A DNA stretch of 64,000 nt from Candidatus Hydrothermus pacificus. Its GTDB lineage: Bacteria > Hydrothermota > Hydrothermia > Hydrothermales > Hydrothermaceae. The DNA lies in contig MTOH01000011.1 in assembly GCA_002011615.1 (NCBI GenBank), positions 62,001 to 126,000 on the forward strand. The letters run 5' to 3'. A program made the translations under genes and the position numbers. Of this stretch, positions 18,076-26,408 are shown piece after piece. The notes under the pieces were generated by a model. That model did not search any database and was not told where the DNA came from. It saw nothing but the letters and a program-made list of their open reading frames with translations. Position 1 is the first letter of the stretch; the number at the start of each line of letters is the position of its first letter.

Positions 18076-20022
18076 ATGTTATGGGCATTTTTATTCATTG
18101 TAAACTTTGGAGTAAAAAGCGCAGAAGGACAGATATCTTTTAAAATTCAGAATGCATATACGGGTAAAAAAGTTGTATCAACGATAAAAATTTTAAAAGA
18201 TAATAATCTTTTAACAGAAGCCAGATCCAGTGAAAAAAGGGAGTTTATGCTACCCGAGGGAAAGTATGATTTTTATTTTAATGCAGAAGGTTATTCTCCT
18301 CTTAAAACTTATTTTTACATAACTAAAAATAAAAAAATTAATGTCACCGTATATCTGAGTCCCTTAGACAAAAAAAGTCTGTTTCTTCCGGAAAGAGAAG
18401 GTCTTACAGGTATAAGGGGGTATGTAACCAATACAGAAGGAAAACCTCTGGAAAGAGTGGAAGTTACCCTCAAAGGTAAAAACTTAAAAACTTTGACTGA
18501 CAATAAAGGCATCTTTGAGTTCTGGTTTCAAATTCCTGAAAGGGAATACGAATCTCCTGAGGACATTCCAAAGGACACTCTGATTTTGGACTTAAAAGGT
18601 TATAAAACTGTTAAAAGGGAAATAATACTCATACCTGAAAATGCAATATTTAAAATAAAAATGGAAAAGGGTAAGGGAGAAAAATTTGTTCCTGAAATAA
18701 GGGGTAAAGGTACAGGAGGTGAAGAAACGCCCTCTCCTGAAGAAAAAAGAGGAGAAATAGATGAAAACATCTTAAGAACTCCCCTTGACCCCCCATCTTC
18801 AATAAGAGTTGGAAAACCCTGTGATTGCACCGACTGTTATGATGTTGTTGTTATGGATTTAGAACATTATGTTGCAAGCGGTCTTGATGATGAATGGATT
18901 GCTTCATGGGCACAGCATTCTTTAAGGTCAGGAGCAATTCCCTACAGAAGCTATGGAACATGGTATGTTTTTCATCCCCTGCATCAGAATTACGATATAT
19001 GTGATAATGCCTGCTGTCAGGTATGGGATGGAGATGATATCTATCAGAGCTGTATAACTGCAGCCCATATAACAAATGGAATCCTGCTTGAAAGAAACGG
19101 CACTTATGCAAGGTCAGAGTATTCTGCTGAAAATAACGATTGTGGTTGTGGTGATGGCTATGCAGGCACAGGAACCACATGGCCATGTATCTACGACCCC
19201 TTATGCGCAGGACACGCGTGTTACGGGCACGGAAGGGGCATGTGTCAGTGGGGAACTTCAAGATGGGCAAACAGCGGAGAATACTGGAAGTGGATTACAG
19301 AACATTATTATGAGCCAGGAAATATGTTCATCGCAACACCAATTATAATAACTTCTTCAAATCCCTCACCTGGCACGGTTGCACCAGGAGATACATTCAT
19401 AATCTATTATGACGTGAATTCCTATTGTGAAGAAAATCATGAGAATATTCTACTCGGTGCCTCAATTTACGATTCAAGTGTAGGTTTTATAAGCGACCCT
19501 CCAAATGATTCTCTTGTAACAATAATACCGGGAACCCAGACAGTTTCAAGAATTTTTGTTCTTCCTTCAAACACCCCTTCTGGAACATACGACCTTTATA
19601 CTGCACTATGGCTCGATGTGGATGAGGATGCAGGTATTAACAGCAATGACCTTGACCTGTATCTTTTTATTTCCCATGACGCTCTTATTGTTCAACCTAC
19701 AGGTGTTTCAGAGGAAAAACTTCCACCGAATTTTGAGCTGGTTTCTCAGAATGCAAAAAAATTTGGCTGGCTAAAAATATCTCCAAATCTGGTTTATCAG
19801 AAAGTAAATTTAAAATTCAGCACACCAGAAGGTTCAAGGATAAGTTTTGAAATAATTGATGTTACGGGTAAAAAAGTTAAAAAAATTTTTAAAAGATACC
19901 TTAAAAGGGGAATTTACAATTATTCTTTAAATACACAATTTCTGAAAGCGGGAATTTATTTTCTTATTCTTGAAAATGATAAAAAAAATCAGAGTGTCCA
20001 GAAGATAGAAATCATCAGATAA
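18076..20022 (+). CDS. Secreted SpoIID/LytB-domain protein with T9SS-like C-terminal domain
   Basis: A 648-residue exported protein. Residues about 1-20 are a signal peptide. Two carboxypeptidase-regulatory-like beta domains follow (about 20-100 and 113-200), then a Pro/Glu/Gly linker. A Cys-rich SpoIID/LytB-like domain spans about 250-425: MDLEHYVASGLDDEWIASWA holds the catalytic-Glu region, SLRSGAIPYRSY follows, and the signature ends with GHGRGMCQWG. An Ig-like segment and a T9SS-type sorting tail (about 570-648, ending KIEIIR) complete it. SpoIID cleaves denuded peptidoglycan glycan strands. More than ten cysteines in the domain suggest disulfide stabilisation. Confidence 0.85.
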   Translation: MLWAFLFIVNFGVKSAEGQISFKIQNAYTGKKVVSTIKILKDNNLLTEARSSEKREFMLPEGKYDFYFNAEGYSPLKTYFYITKNKKINVTVYLSPLDKKSLFLPEREGLTGIRGYVTNTEGKPLERVEVTLKGKNLKTLTDNKGIFEFWFQIPEREYESPEDIPKDTLILDLKGYKTVKREIILIPENAIFKIKMEKGKGEKFVPEIRGKGTGGEETPSPEEKRGEIDENILRTPLDPPSSIRVGKPCDCTDCYDVVVMDLEHYVASGLDDEWIASWAQHSLRSGAIPYRSYGTWYVFHPLHQNYDICDNACCQVWDGDDIYQSCITAAHITNGILLERNGTYARSEYSAENNDCGCGDGYAGTGTTWPCIYDPLCAGHACYGHGRGMCQWGTSRWANSGEYWKWITEHYYEPGNMFIATPIIITSSNPSPGTVAPGDTFIIYYDVNSYCEENHENILLGASIYDSSVGFISDPPNDSLVTIIPGTQTVSRIFVLPSNTPSGTYDLYTALWLDVDEDAGINSNDLDLYLFISHDALIVQPTGVSEEKLPPNFELVSQNAKKFGWLKISPNLVYQKVNLKFSTPEGSRISFEIIDVTGKKVKKIFKRYLKRGIYNYSLNTQFLKAGIYFLILENDKKNQSVQKIEIIR

Positions 20023-20026
20023 TTTT

Positions 20027-21340
20027 TTATCCAATTAAAAAAACTAAAATATCAGCAAGATTAATTCCTGTATATCCTGTTTCAAGAGCAAGTCTATATT
20101 TTTTTAGAAAACTTGCTGAATCATAATTTTTAAGATATCTTTCAACTTCATTTAACTTTATTTTCCCTAAACTCCTCATAGAAACAATTGCTCCTGCAAT
20201 GCGGGAATTTCCGTCAATTCCATCAGTTCCTGCCAGAAGAAAAGAAACATTTTTAATTTTATTTTTTAAAAGTTCTCTTAGAATTAAAAGAGATAAATGG
20301 CTCATTCTACCACCTTTTCCCGGACTTTTAACATCTATTTTTACAACGGGCTCTCCTCCCCCGATTATCGCAATATTTTTTTTATTTATATTTTCAAAAA
20401 TTTTTCTTAAAAGATAATCCTTCTCTTTATTAACCTCATATTTTACCATTCTCTTTAAGAAAATTACTTTAAATCCCTTTTCATTTAAATAATCTCCTAT
20501 AAACCTCTGAACATCCCTGTTTTTTGCCATTAAAAAGGTAATGTCATTTTTAAAAACGTTTTCATCAACCTTTGTTTTCTTATTTATATTTTTTTTAATA
20601 AAATCCCTTACACTTTCGGGAATCTCATTTTCTATTCTATACTTCAGGAAAATATTATAAGCATCTTTAAACTCTGTATCATCTTTAAACACAGGGCCTG
20701 ATGCAATAAATTTTAAATCATCATTTAAAGTGGGGACATCAGAAAACACTATGTTTATAAATTTATCTGATTTTGAAGCAAGTCTTAATTTACCTCCTTT
20801 AACCCTATCAATTTTTTTCCTTATGGTATTTATCTCTCCTATGTCTGCCCCGCATTTTTTTAAAATTTTAACTGTTTTAATATAGTCCTTTAAACTGATA
20901 CTATTCTCTGGATAAACCATCATATCAGAACCACCCCCTGAAATCAGAAATATTACAACATCATTTTGTCCTGTCATTGAAATCATCCTGTGTATTTTTT
21001 TACCGGATTTCAAACTGTTTTCATCAGGCAAGGGGTGATTACCGTATGCTATTTCAATATTTCCTATATTTTTTTTCTTCGCCTTGATATTTGTAATGGC
21101 AAGTCCTTTTTTTATTCTTTCTCCTAAAATTTCATTTGTCGCTTCAGCCATTTCAAGGGAAGATTTTCCTGTTGAAAAAACAAAGATGTTTTTTCTCTTT
21201 AAATTTACCCTTTTATTTTTTATATTCAGAGCACCCCGGTCTTTATCATAACTCATTTTTTGTCTGAAAATATTAGAAGGCAGAAAAAAGGAAACAATCT
21301 CGTTATGAAGATTCTTTAATAAAGACTTAGAATCAATCAA
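20027..21340 (-). CDS. Glycerate 2-kinase (MOFRL family)
   Basis: A 437-residue glycerate kinase of the MOFRL/GckA type (ATP + D-glycerate to 2-phosphoglycerate). An N-terminal domain with SGGGSDMM (about residue 128) resembles the family's phosphate loop. The C-terminal MOFRL segment has AGTDGIDGNSRIAGAIV near residue 370. The order and length match the family. Its start overlaps the stop of the upstream glycosyltransferase gene by 4 nt, so translation is coupled. The pairing links glycerate phosphorylation to an enzyme resembling glucosyl-3-phosphoglycerate synthase, discussed in the findings. The stop lies 4 nt from that of the convergent SpoIID-domain gene. Confidence 0.92.
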   Translation of the reverse strand: MIDSKSLLKNLHNEIVSFFLPSNIFRQKMSYDKDRGALNIKNKRVNLKRKNIFVFSTGKSSLEMAEATNEILGERIKKGLAITNIKAKKKNIGNIEIAYGNHPLPDENSLKSGKKIHRMISMTGQNDVVIFLISGGGSDMMVYPENSISLKDYIKTVKILKKCGADIGEINTIRKKIDRVKGGKLRLASKSDKFINIVFSDVPTLNDDLKFIASGPVFKDDTEFKDAYNIFLKYRIENEIPESVRDFIKKNINKKTKVDENVFKNDITFLMAKNRDVQRFIGDYLNEKGFKVIFLKRMVKYEVNKEKDYLLRKIFENINKKNIAIIGGGEPVVKIDVKSPGKGGRMSHLSLLILRELLKNKIKNVSFLLAGTDGIDGNSRIAGAIVSMRSLGKIKLNEVERYLKNYDSASFLKKYRLALETGYTGINLADILVFLIG

Positions 21341-22662
21341 ATCTTCATCAGTCCAAAAATAAGAGAGAATTCCTTGATAAATTCCTTTCTGTGTCTTATG
21401 AATTCATCAACCTGTTTCTCTATCCTCTCTTCAGCCATCTGTGTGCTTATATTTGCTGTGTGTTTAACAAAACTTGCTGACCTGAGAAAATATACAGGAA
21501 TCATCAAATCGAGGATATTATCCTTATTAAACTCTATCCTGTCTATATGAGCAAGAGAATATTTAACTATAAAATCATAAACCATCTTGGCCCATTTATC
21601 CATAGCAAACTCTATATCATAATGCATGGAATAAAGGTGTTCAAGATATTCAAAATTCTCTTTTTTTAAGAGTTTTTGATAGTGAGATTTATTCTGGTTA
21701 AACTCCTTTCTAAAATAGTCAATTCTATCTTTCCAGTGAAAGGGAACTTCTTCAGGCTCTATTGGGAAACCAACATTAAAGATCTTAACTTTGAGATTTC
21801 TTCTCAATTCTGAACCATTAAGGTTTATTATAAATCCACGCTGTTCTATTATCCTTTCAAAGAGTGCATGAGCAACCTGTTTGAACATAACTTCCAGTTT
21901 ACCTTCCGAAGGGTCATGTATTTTACTGGTTAGAAACGTCTGGGCAATACTCATTCTGTTAACAATTGCCTCAACAGTTATCCATATATCTATTCCATAA
22001 GTTCCTATATCTGTAAACCAGCTATCAGGTTGCTTTAAAAGAACCTTTACAAACCTTTTTGAAAGACCTATCTCCCCTCCTATGGGCTGTCTTATTCTCT
22101 TCCCATATACTGCGCTTATAATTGGATAGCATATAAAATTTGTAATCGTTCCATCCCACTTATGTCTGATGTAATAGGGGCATACATAATCAAAATTTCT
22201 CTCAATAATTGTGCTATAAATCCATTTTATTGTATCCGGTAAAAGCCCTATTTTTTTCCCGTTTTTATCAATGGTGGTTCTTAAATCTGCATCAAGAAAT
22301 ATAAGGTCAGCATCCAGTATGTTTGCCATATCAAGAGCAACCCTCATTCCCCAACCCTTTCCTCTTACAGGAATAAGAGTGGATATTTTTTTAATGCAGG
22401 AATTGTGAATTTGCGTATTGTCAAAAATCTCTTTACCCGGTTCACTGAATCCTTTCACTCCTACTCCTATTATCAGAACTTTTTTATCAGAATAATAATT
22501 TCTGACACCGTTTTCAATAGTTTTAAGAATTCCTTTAAGGGTCTCGCTTTCTTTGAAAAATGGAATTCCTATGACAAGGTCAAAATATCCATATTCAGAA
22601 AGAGACCTCTTAAGGTCTTTTATAGACCTCCTGTACTCCGAGGCAATCTCATTAATTTCCAT
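21337..22662 (-). CDS. GpgS-like GT-A glycosyltransferase
   Basis: A 441-residue GT-A glycosyltransferase. The donor-binding DAD motif is at residues 124-126 (FLDADLRT), after VIGIPFFKESETL and a conserved PVRGKGWGMRVAL. The IGGEIGLSKRFVKVLL and TDIGTYGIDIWITVEAI stretches resemble GT81 glucosyl-3-phosphoglycerate synthase and related mannosyl-3-phosphoglycerate enzymes. A helical C-terminal extension (about 300-441) is unassigned. The likely reaction is transfer of a hexose from an NDP-sugar to a glycerate-type acceptor, giving a compatible solute or glycolipid precursor. It overlaps the glycerate kinase gene by 4 nt. Confidence 0.72.
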   Translation of the reverse strand: MEINEIASEYRRSIKDLKRSLSEYGYFDLVIGIPFFKESETLKGILKTIENGVRNYYSDKKVLIIGVGVKGFSEPGKEIFDNTQIHNSCIKKISTLIPVRGKGWGMRVALDMANILDADLIFLDADLRTTIDKNGKKIGLLPDTIKWIYSTIIERNFDYVCPYYIRHKWDGTITNFICYPIISAVYGKRIRQPIGGEIGLSKRFVKVLLKQPDSWFTDIGTYGIDIWITVEAIVNRMSIAQTFLTSKIHDPSEGKLEVMFKQVAHALFERIIEQRGFIINLNGSELRRNLKVKIFNVGFPIEPEEVPFHWKDRIDYFRKEFNQNKSHYQKLLKKENFEYLEHLYSMHYDIEFAMDKWAKMVYDFIVKYSLAHIDRIEFNKDNILDLMIPVYFLRSASFVKHTANISTQMAEERIEKQVDEFIRHRKEFIKEFSLIFGLMKI

Positions 22663-22685
22663 CTAAAAACCCGATTTTGATTTTA

Positions 22686-22716
22686 ATTATAAAGTTTTTG
22701 AGATATATCAATTCAA
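22686..22716 (-). promoter_or_regulatory. Possible promoter of the GpgS-like / glycerate kinase pair
   Basis: Minus strand TTGAAT (22711-22716) and TATAAT (22686-22691) with a long 19-nt spacer, 23 nt upstream of the ATG. The -10 box is perfect but the spacing is not optimal. Confidence 0.45.
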
Positions 22717-22717
22717 A

Positions 22718-24592
22718 TCAAAAGTCAATTCCGATACATTTTTCAGAATCAAGATAGGGTTCAACAGGTGGTCTCTGGTTCCATATTTTTCTATTCCCTG
22801 CAAATTTTTCAGAATACTTATCTTTTCCCTGTCCGTCAATGAATATGCCAATGCATTTTATATAATCCCTTAAACCACCCTTTCTCCCGATGTTTGCCCT
22901 TCCCAGTGTTATCTTGCCCTTTGTTCGGTATTCATCATTGCCTTCAAAATCTATAAATATTCCCATACCGTTTGCATTACCTGCACCAAGACTTAAATTG
23001 GGTGATTTGTGAAAATCGTCTCCTTTATAATCAATAAAGTATCCGAGTGAAAAATCATGACCTGCGCCCTGAGCCATGTTTATATCAGCAATAAACCTGT
23101 CATTTCCTGACGAATCTATTAAAACTCCGAGAGCAAAATGGGCACCTGCACCCTGAACATACCATATACCTTTATATTCGTCATCACCTTCAAAATCAGC
23201 AAGAAACCCTGAACCCATCCAGTAAGCACATCCCTGTCCAAAAACACCGCAGGAATACTTATCATTACCTTTCCCGTCAACTAAAAAACCAACTCCTCCT
23301 GCCATTGAATGACCATCAGTAAAATCTGCCCTTACTCCAAATCCTGTTCCCTGTGCAAGGCTCGTGTTGTGCTCTTTACTTTGAGAAGAAGGATACTTTA
23401 TTGTATCATCTCTTGCGATATATTTATCATCTCCCTCTTTATCAAGTAGAATTCCACACCCTTTAACAAACCCAAACCCCTGAACACACTGAAAGCCTTC
23501 ATAGTAATCGTTTCCTCTTAAATCTGCAAGAACTCCTGTTCCAAAAAGCCCTGCACCCTGTCCGTAGGAGTCACATATATATCTATCATCTCCCTCATAA
23601 TCCATTATTATCCCCTGACCAAAAATCCCTGTTCCTGCTCCAAATTTGTCTGCCAGATATTTATCATTTCCCTTTAAATCAATTAAAATTCCTGTCCCGC
23701 AAATACCTGTACCCGACCTCCCTTTATATATATCATTTCCCTTCAGGTCTATAACTATACTCAAAGGAAATTTTTTACCCGATGAACCTGCATCTATATA
23801 CTCATCATTGCCACCAGGCTCTATTATCAAAAGATAGGGCGGTGAATCGTAGTGGGTATTCTTATAATCCCCAAGAATTATTTTGCCATAATCAGTATTA
23901 ATTTCAAAAGAGGTCTTAAAATCCGCTTTCTTTAAAAATTCAATACCTTTTTGAAGGAAAAAACTTAAATCCATTGAAAGCCCTGAAATTATTTTAAAAT
24001 CAGTATTTTCTATAAGTTTCTCAATTTCAGGATTTGAAAGACCATCCTCACCCTCTTCTTCCATCCCTTTTAATATCTTTTCAATATGATTTTCAGAGAT
24101 ATGAGTTGCCCAGGTTTTTATGTCCTTCAAATAAATTTTTATACCCTTTAAAATTAAAATAAAACCCATTAACAACGTATCATTGATATTTTTATATTCT
24201 GACTGTGCATTAATAAATTTTAATAAATTATTGAAGTAATATATTAAATCTGTTTGTTTCAAAGAATCAATAAACCCCTTTACAGGTCTTTGAATAAGCC
24301 CCCTCCTTACCCCTTCATCAATTCTTGAAAAAGGGAAATATGACAATGCCCATAGAGAATCCGAGTAGTTTAAAATTCCCCTTGCCATTTCTCTTGTATA
24401 AGAAGGAACTTTAACAGGTGAAAATATAAGGTTATCAAAAATCTTTAACCTGAATTTACCGTGTCCATAAATTTCAAAACCTTCTTTATCAAGAGAAATC
24501 TCATTTAAAGGAATATTGAATTCCTTTGAAAGTTTTAAAAAATACTTCTCCTCAGGAAATATAAAACTCAAAATAAGAAAAAATTTAATCAC
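22718..24592 (-). CDS. Exported GND-repeat protein of unknown function
   Basis: A 624-residue protein that I do not recognise as a named family. Residues 1-15 form a signal peptide. Residues to about 250 are helical with no recognised motif. From about residue 258 to the end there are roughly twelve imperfect units of about 30 residues. Each has a D-x-x-G-[ND]-D-x-Y core followed by a glycine-rich [QG]GAG turn and a hydrophobic strand, for example IDLKGNDKYLADKFGAGTG. This looks like a beta-solenoid with an Asp-rich, possibly cation-binding, edge. The spacing differs from RTX nonapeptides. It follows fabG by 12 nt. Confidence 0.75.
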   Translation of the reverse strand: MIKFFLILSFIFPEEKYFLKLSKEFNIPLNEISLDKEGFEIYGHGKFRLKIFDNLIFSPVKVPSYTREMARGILNYSDSLWALSYFPFSRIDEGVRRGLIQRPVKGFIDSLKQTDLIYYFNNLLKFINAQSEYKNINDTLLMGFILILKGIKIYLKDIKTWATHISENHIEKILKGMEEEGEDGLSNPEIEKLIENTDFKIISGLSMDLSFFLQKGIEFLKKADFKTSFEINTDYGKIILGDYKNTHYDSPPYLLIIEPGGNDEYIDAGSSGKKFPLSIVIDLKGNDIYKGRSGTGICGTGILIDLKGNDKYLADKFGAGTGIFGQGIIMDYEGDDRYICDSYGQGAGLFGTGVLADLRGNDYYEGFQCVQGFGFVKGCGILLDKEGDDKYIARDDTIKYPSSQSKEHNTSLAQGTGFGVRADFTDGHSMAGGVGFLVDGKGNDKYSCGVFGQGCAYWMGSGFLADFEGDDEYKGIWYVQGAGAHFALGVLIDSSGNDRFIADINMAQGAGHDFSLGYFIDYKGDDFHKSPNLSLGAGNANGMGIFIDFEGNDEYRTKGKITLGRANIGRKGGLRDYIKCIGIFIDGQGKDKYSEKFAGNRKIWNQRPPVEPYLDSEKCIGIDF

Positions 24593-24604
24593 TTCTCACC
24601 TGTA

Positions 24605-25333
24605 TTAAACCATCCCTCCATCTACCTGAATCACACATCCTGTGATATAAGAGGCTTTTTCAGATGCAAGAAATGAAATTAATTCAGCAACCTCTTCGGG
24701 TTTTCCAAATCTTTTTAAAGAGATCTGTTCAAAGTATTTATTCTTAATTTCTTCAGGCAGATTTTCTGTCATTGGAGTCTGAATAAATCCAGGTGCAATT
24801 GCCACCACTCTCACATTTTTTGAGCCAACCTCTTTTGCAAGGGACTTCGTAAAGGCAATAACTCCTGCCTTTGATGCAGAATAATTGCACTGCCCCGCAT
24901 TACCCATTATTCCGACAACTGATGAGAGGTTTATTATAGAACCCGACTTCTGTCTTATCATCATTCTAACAATCTCTTTTGTTAAAAGAAAAATCCCTTT
25001 GAGATTTATGTTCAGCACAAAATCCCAGTCCTCTTCTTTCATTCTTATCAAAAATGTATCCCTTGTGACTCCTGCATTATTTACAAGAATATCTATTTTT
25101 TCTTCCTTAGATTTAATTTCCTGGACAAATTTAGCCACATCTTCTGATTTTGAAATATCCCCTGCAAAATACCAGCCATTATCCCTGACTTCTCTTTCAC
25201 AGAATTCTTTAAGTGCGGACTCATTTATATCAAAAAGAATAACCCTGGCACCGTATTCAATAAATTTAAGTGCTGTTGCTTTTCCTATACCCGAGGCACC
25301 ACCTGTTATAATTGCTGTTTTACCTTCAAGCAT
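24605..25333 (-). CDS. SDR-family reductase, FabG-like (3-oxoacyl-ACP reductase)
   Basis: A 242-residue classical short-chain dehydrogenase. Visible motifs are TGGASGIGKA (NADPH loop, residues 10-19), NNAGVTRD, the catalytic Ser in INLSSVVGIMGNAGQCNYSASKAG with YxxxK, and VAIAPGFIQTPMT. The order and length match 3-oxoacyl-ACP reductase, which reduces beta-ketoacyl-ACP in fatty acid synthesis. Related acetoacetyl-CoA reductases look alike, and no other fab gene is nearby, so a CoA-linked role is possible. A GGAGA Shine-Dalgarno precedes the ATG. A divergent promoter region with a palindrome lies upstream. Confidence 0.88.
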   Translation of the reverse strand: MLEGKTAIITGGASGIGKATALKFIEYGARVILFDINESALKEFCEREVRDNGWYFAGDISKSEDVAKFVQEIKSKEEKIDILVNNAGVTRDTFLIRMKEEDWDFVLNINLKGIFLLTKEIVRMMIRQKSGSIINLSSVVGIMGNAGQCNYSASKAGVIAFTKSLAKEVGSKNVRVVAIAPGFIQTPMTENLPEEIKNKYFEQISLKRFGKPEEVAELISFLASEKASYITGCVIQVDGGMV

Positions 25334-25356
25334 AATCTTCTCCTTTTTAAAAAATA

Positions 25357-25386
25357 ATTATAATAAAAACTTTTATTTGAACTCAA
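25357..25386 (-). promoter_or_regulatory. Predicted promoter of the FabG-like gene
   Basis: Minus strand TTGAGT (25381-25386), an 18-nt spacer and TATAAT (25357-25362), 23 nt upstream of the ATG at 25333. Its -35 box lies inside the palindrome at 25379-25395. Confidence 0.6.
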
Positions 25387-25407
25387 TCAGAGTTCTTTCT
25401 TTATAAT
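25377..25407 (+). promoter_or_regulatory. Predicted leaderless promoter of the YVTN propeller gene
   Basis: TTGAAC (25377-25382), a 19-nt spacer and a perfect TATAAT (25402-25407). The ATG at 25417 is only 9 nt further and no Shine-Dalgarno is present, so a leaderless or nearly leaderless mRNA is predicted. Confidence 0.55.
25379..25395. promoter_or_regulatory. Palindrome GAACTC-N5-GAGTTC between divergent genes
   Basis: A perfect 6-bp inverted repeat with a 5-nt spacer. It covers the -35 box of the minus-strand promoter and most of the -35 box of the plus-strand promoter, so one dimeric regulator bound here could block both. No regulator gene lies next to it. Confidence 0.45.
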
Positions 25408-25416
25408 TAACCCCTT

Positions 25417-26337
25417 ATGAAAATAATGTTTTCTCTTATTTTTGCATTTAATCTTATAAAAGTAAAGGAAATACCTCTTCGCTCATGGGACTATCCAAAA
25501 TCCCTTTACATTTCTCCTGATAATAAAAGGGTGTATGCCTGCAATCTTGAAGGTGAAAACCTCCTTATAATTGACAGGGAAACAAAAGAAATAATAAAAA
25601 AAGTTTCCATGAAAGGAAAACCGGTTGAACTTGATTTTTCTGAAGAAGGGAAAAAGGTTTGGGTGTCCCTTTTAAGGAAAAACCAGATTGTTGTTTATGA
25701 TGCTATTGAAGATAAAATTGTTGCAAGAATAAATGTCGGGAAAAAGCCAAAAATTATAAGAATAAGCCCTGATGAAAAATACGCCTTATCTGCAAACTGG
25801 GATAGCGAAGATGTAAGTGTTGTTGATGTTAAAAATTATAAGGAAATTAAAAGAATATGGGTTGGAAGACATCCAAGAGGAATAGAATTTGATAAAGAAA
25901 AACCATTAGCCTATGTATGTGTTATGGGAGGAGCAAATATTGCGATAATTGATCTTGAAAAATTAAAAGTAATTGATAGAATATATACCCCGATAACACC
26001 AAGGCATATTATTAAAGATTCCTCCTTTTTCTATGTGAGTTTCAACCTCGCAAATTTACTGGCAAAAATTGAGGTAAAGAATAAAAAGATTATTAAAAAG
26101 GTAAAAACAGGTAAAAGACCCAGAACAATAGCTCTTTCCCCGGATTTTAAATACATTTTTGTTGTTAATTACGAATCAAAAACAATGAGTGTATTTGAAA
26201 CAGATTCTTTAAAAAAAATTTCAGAAGTTAAAACCAGTATTCATCCCATAGGAGTTGATGTTTCAAAGGATGGAAAAGAAGTCTGGGTTAGCAATTACTT
26301 CCCAAAATGCTCAATCTGGATTTATGAGATAGAATAA
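25417..26337 (+). CDS. YVTN-type beta-propeller protein, exported
   Basis: A 306-residue protein made of about seven 40-residue YVTN/NHL-like blades: PDNKRVYACNLEGENLLIIDRE, SPDEKYALSANWDSEDVSVVDV, SPDFKYIFVVNYESKTMSVFET. The first 10-12 residues (MFSLIFAFNLI) are hydrophobic and may be an uncleaved or short signal peptide. Such propellers serve as surface or periplasmic binding scaffolds, and in some bacteria as parts of nitrite/heme enzymes. No catalytic motif or heme site is present, so function is open. The ATG at 25417 has a -10 box 9 nt upstream and no Shine-Dalgarno. Confidence 0.85.
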   Translation: MKIMFSLIFAFNLIKVKEIPLRSWDYPKSLYISPDNKRVYACNLEGENLLIIDRETKEIIKKVSMKGKPVELDFSEEGKKVWVSLLRKNQIVVYDAIEDKIVARINVGKKPKIIRISPDEKYALSANWDSEDVSVVDVKNYKEIKRIWVGRHPRGIEFDKEKPLAYVCVMGGANIAIIDLEKLKVIDRIYTPITPRHIIKDSSFFYVSFNLANLLAKIEVKNKKIIKKVKTGKRPRTIALSPDFKYIFVVNYESKTMSVFETDSLKKISEVKTSIHPIGVDVSKDGKEVWVSNYFPKCSIWIYEIE

Positions 26338-26347
26338 TAATATTTAA

Positions 26348-26376
26348 TTGAAATTTCTCTTAAAATCCTTTATAAT
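26348..26376 (+). promoter_or_regulatory. Strong predicted promoter of the DtxR-feoAB operon
   Basis: TTGAAA (26348-26353), a 17-nt spacer and a perfect TATAAT (26371-26376). The start point would be near 26383, leaving a leader of about 25 nt that is almost entirely occupied by the palindrome at 26390-26408. Confidence 0.8.
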
Positions 26377-26389
26377 TAAAACTTAAATT

Positions 26390-26408
26390 AAACTAACAAA
26401 GTTAGATT
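26390..26408. promoter_or_regulatory. Palindromic operator candidate before the DtxR-like gene
   Basis: AAACTAAC-AAA-GTTAGATT, a dyad with seven of eight arm pairs matching. It lies just downstream of the predicted start site and abuts the ATG at 26409. It sits where a self-repressing metal regulator would act. The arm order (CTAAC then GTTAG) is the reverse of the classical actinobacterial iron box (GTTAG then CTAAC), so it is not that motif. The dyad also replaces any Shine-Dalgarno. Confidence 0.55.

Noticed and set aside
20018-20031. Short AT-rich dyad between the convergent stops at 20022 and 20027
   Set aside because: The stem is only 5 A/T pairs, too weak to call a bidirectional terminator.
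24885-25406. A 173-residue open frame opposite the FabG-like gene and across the divergent promoter
   Set aside because: It mirrors the FabG-like codons and crosses two supported promoters.
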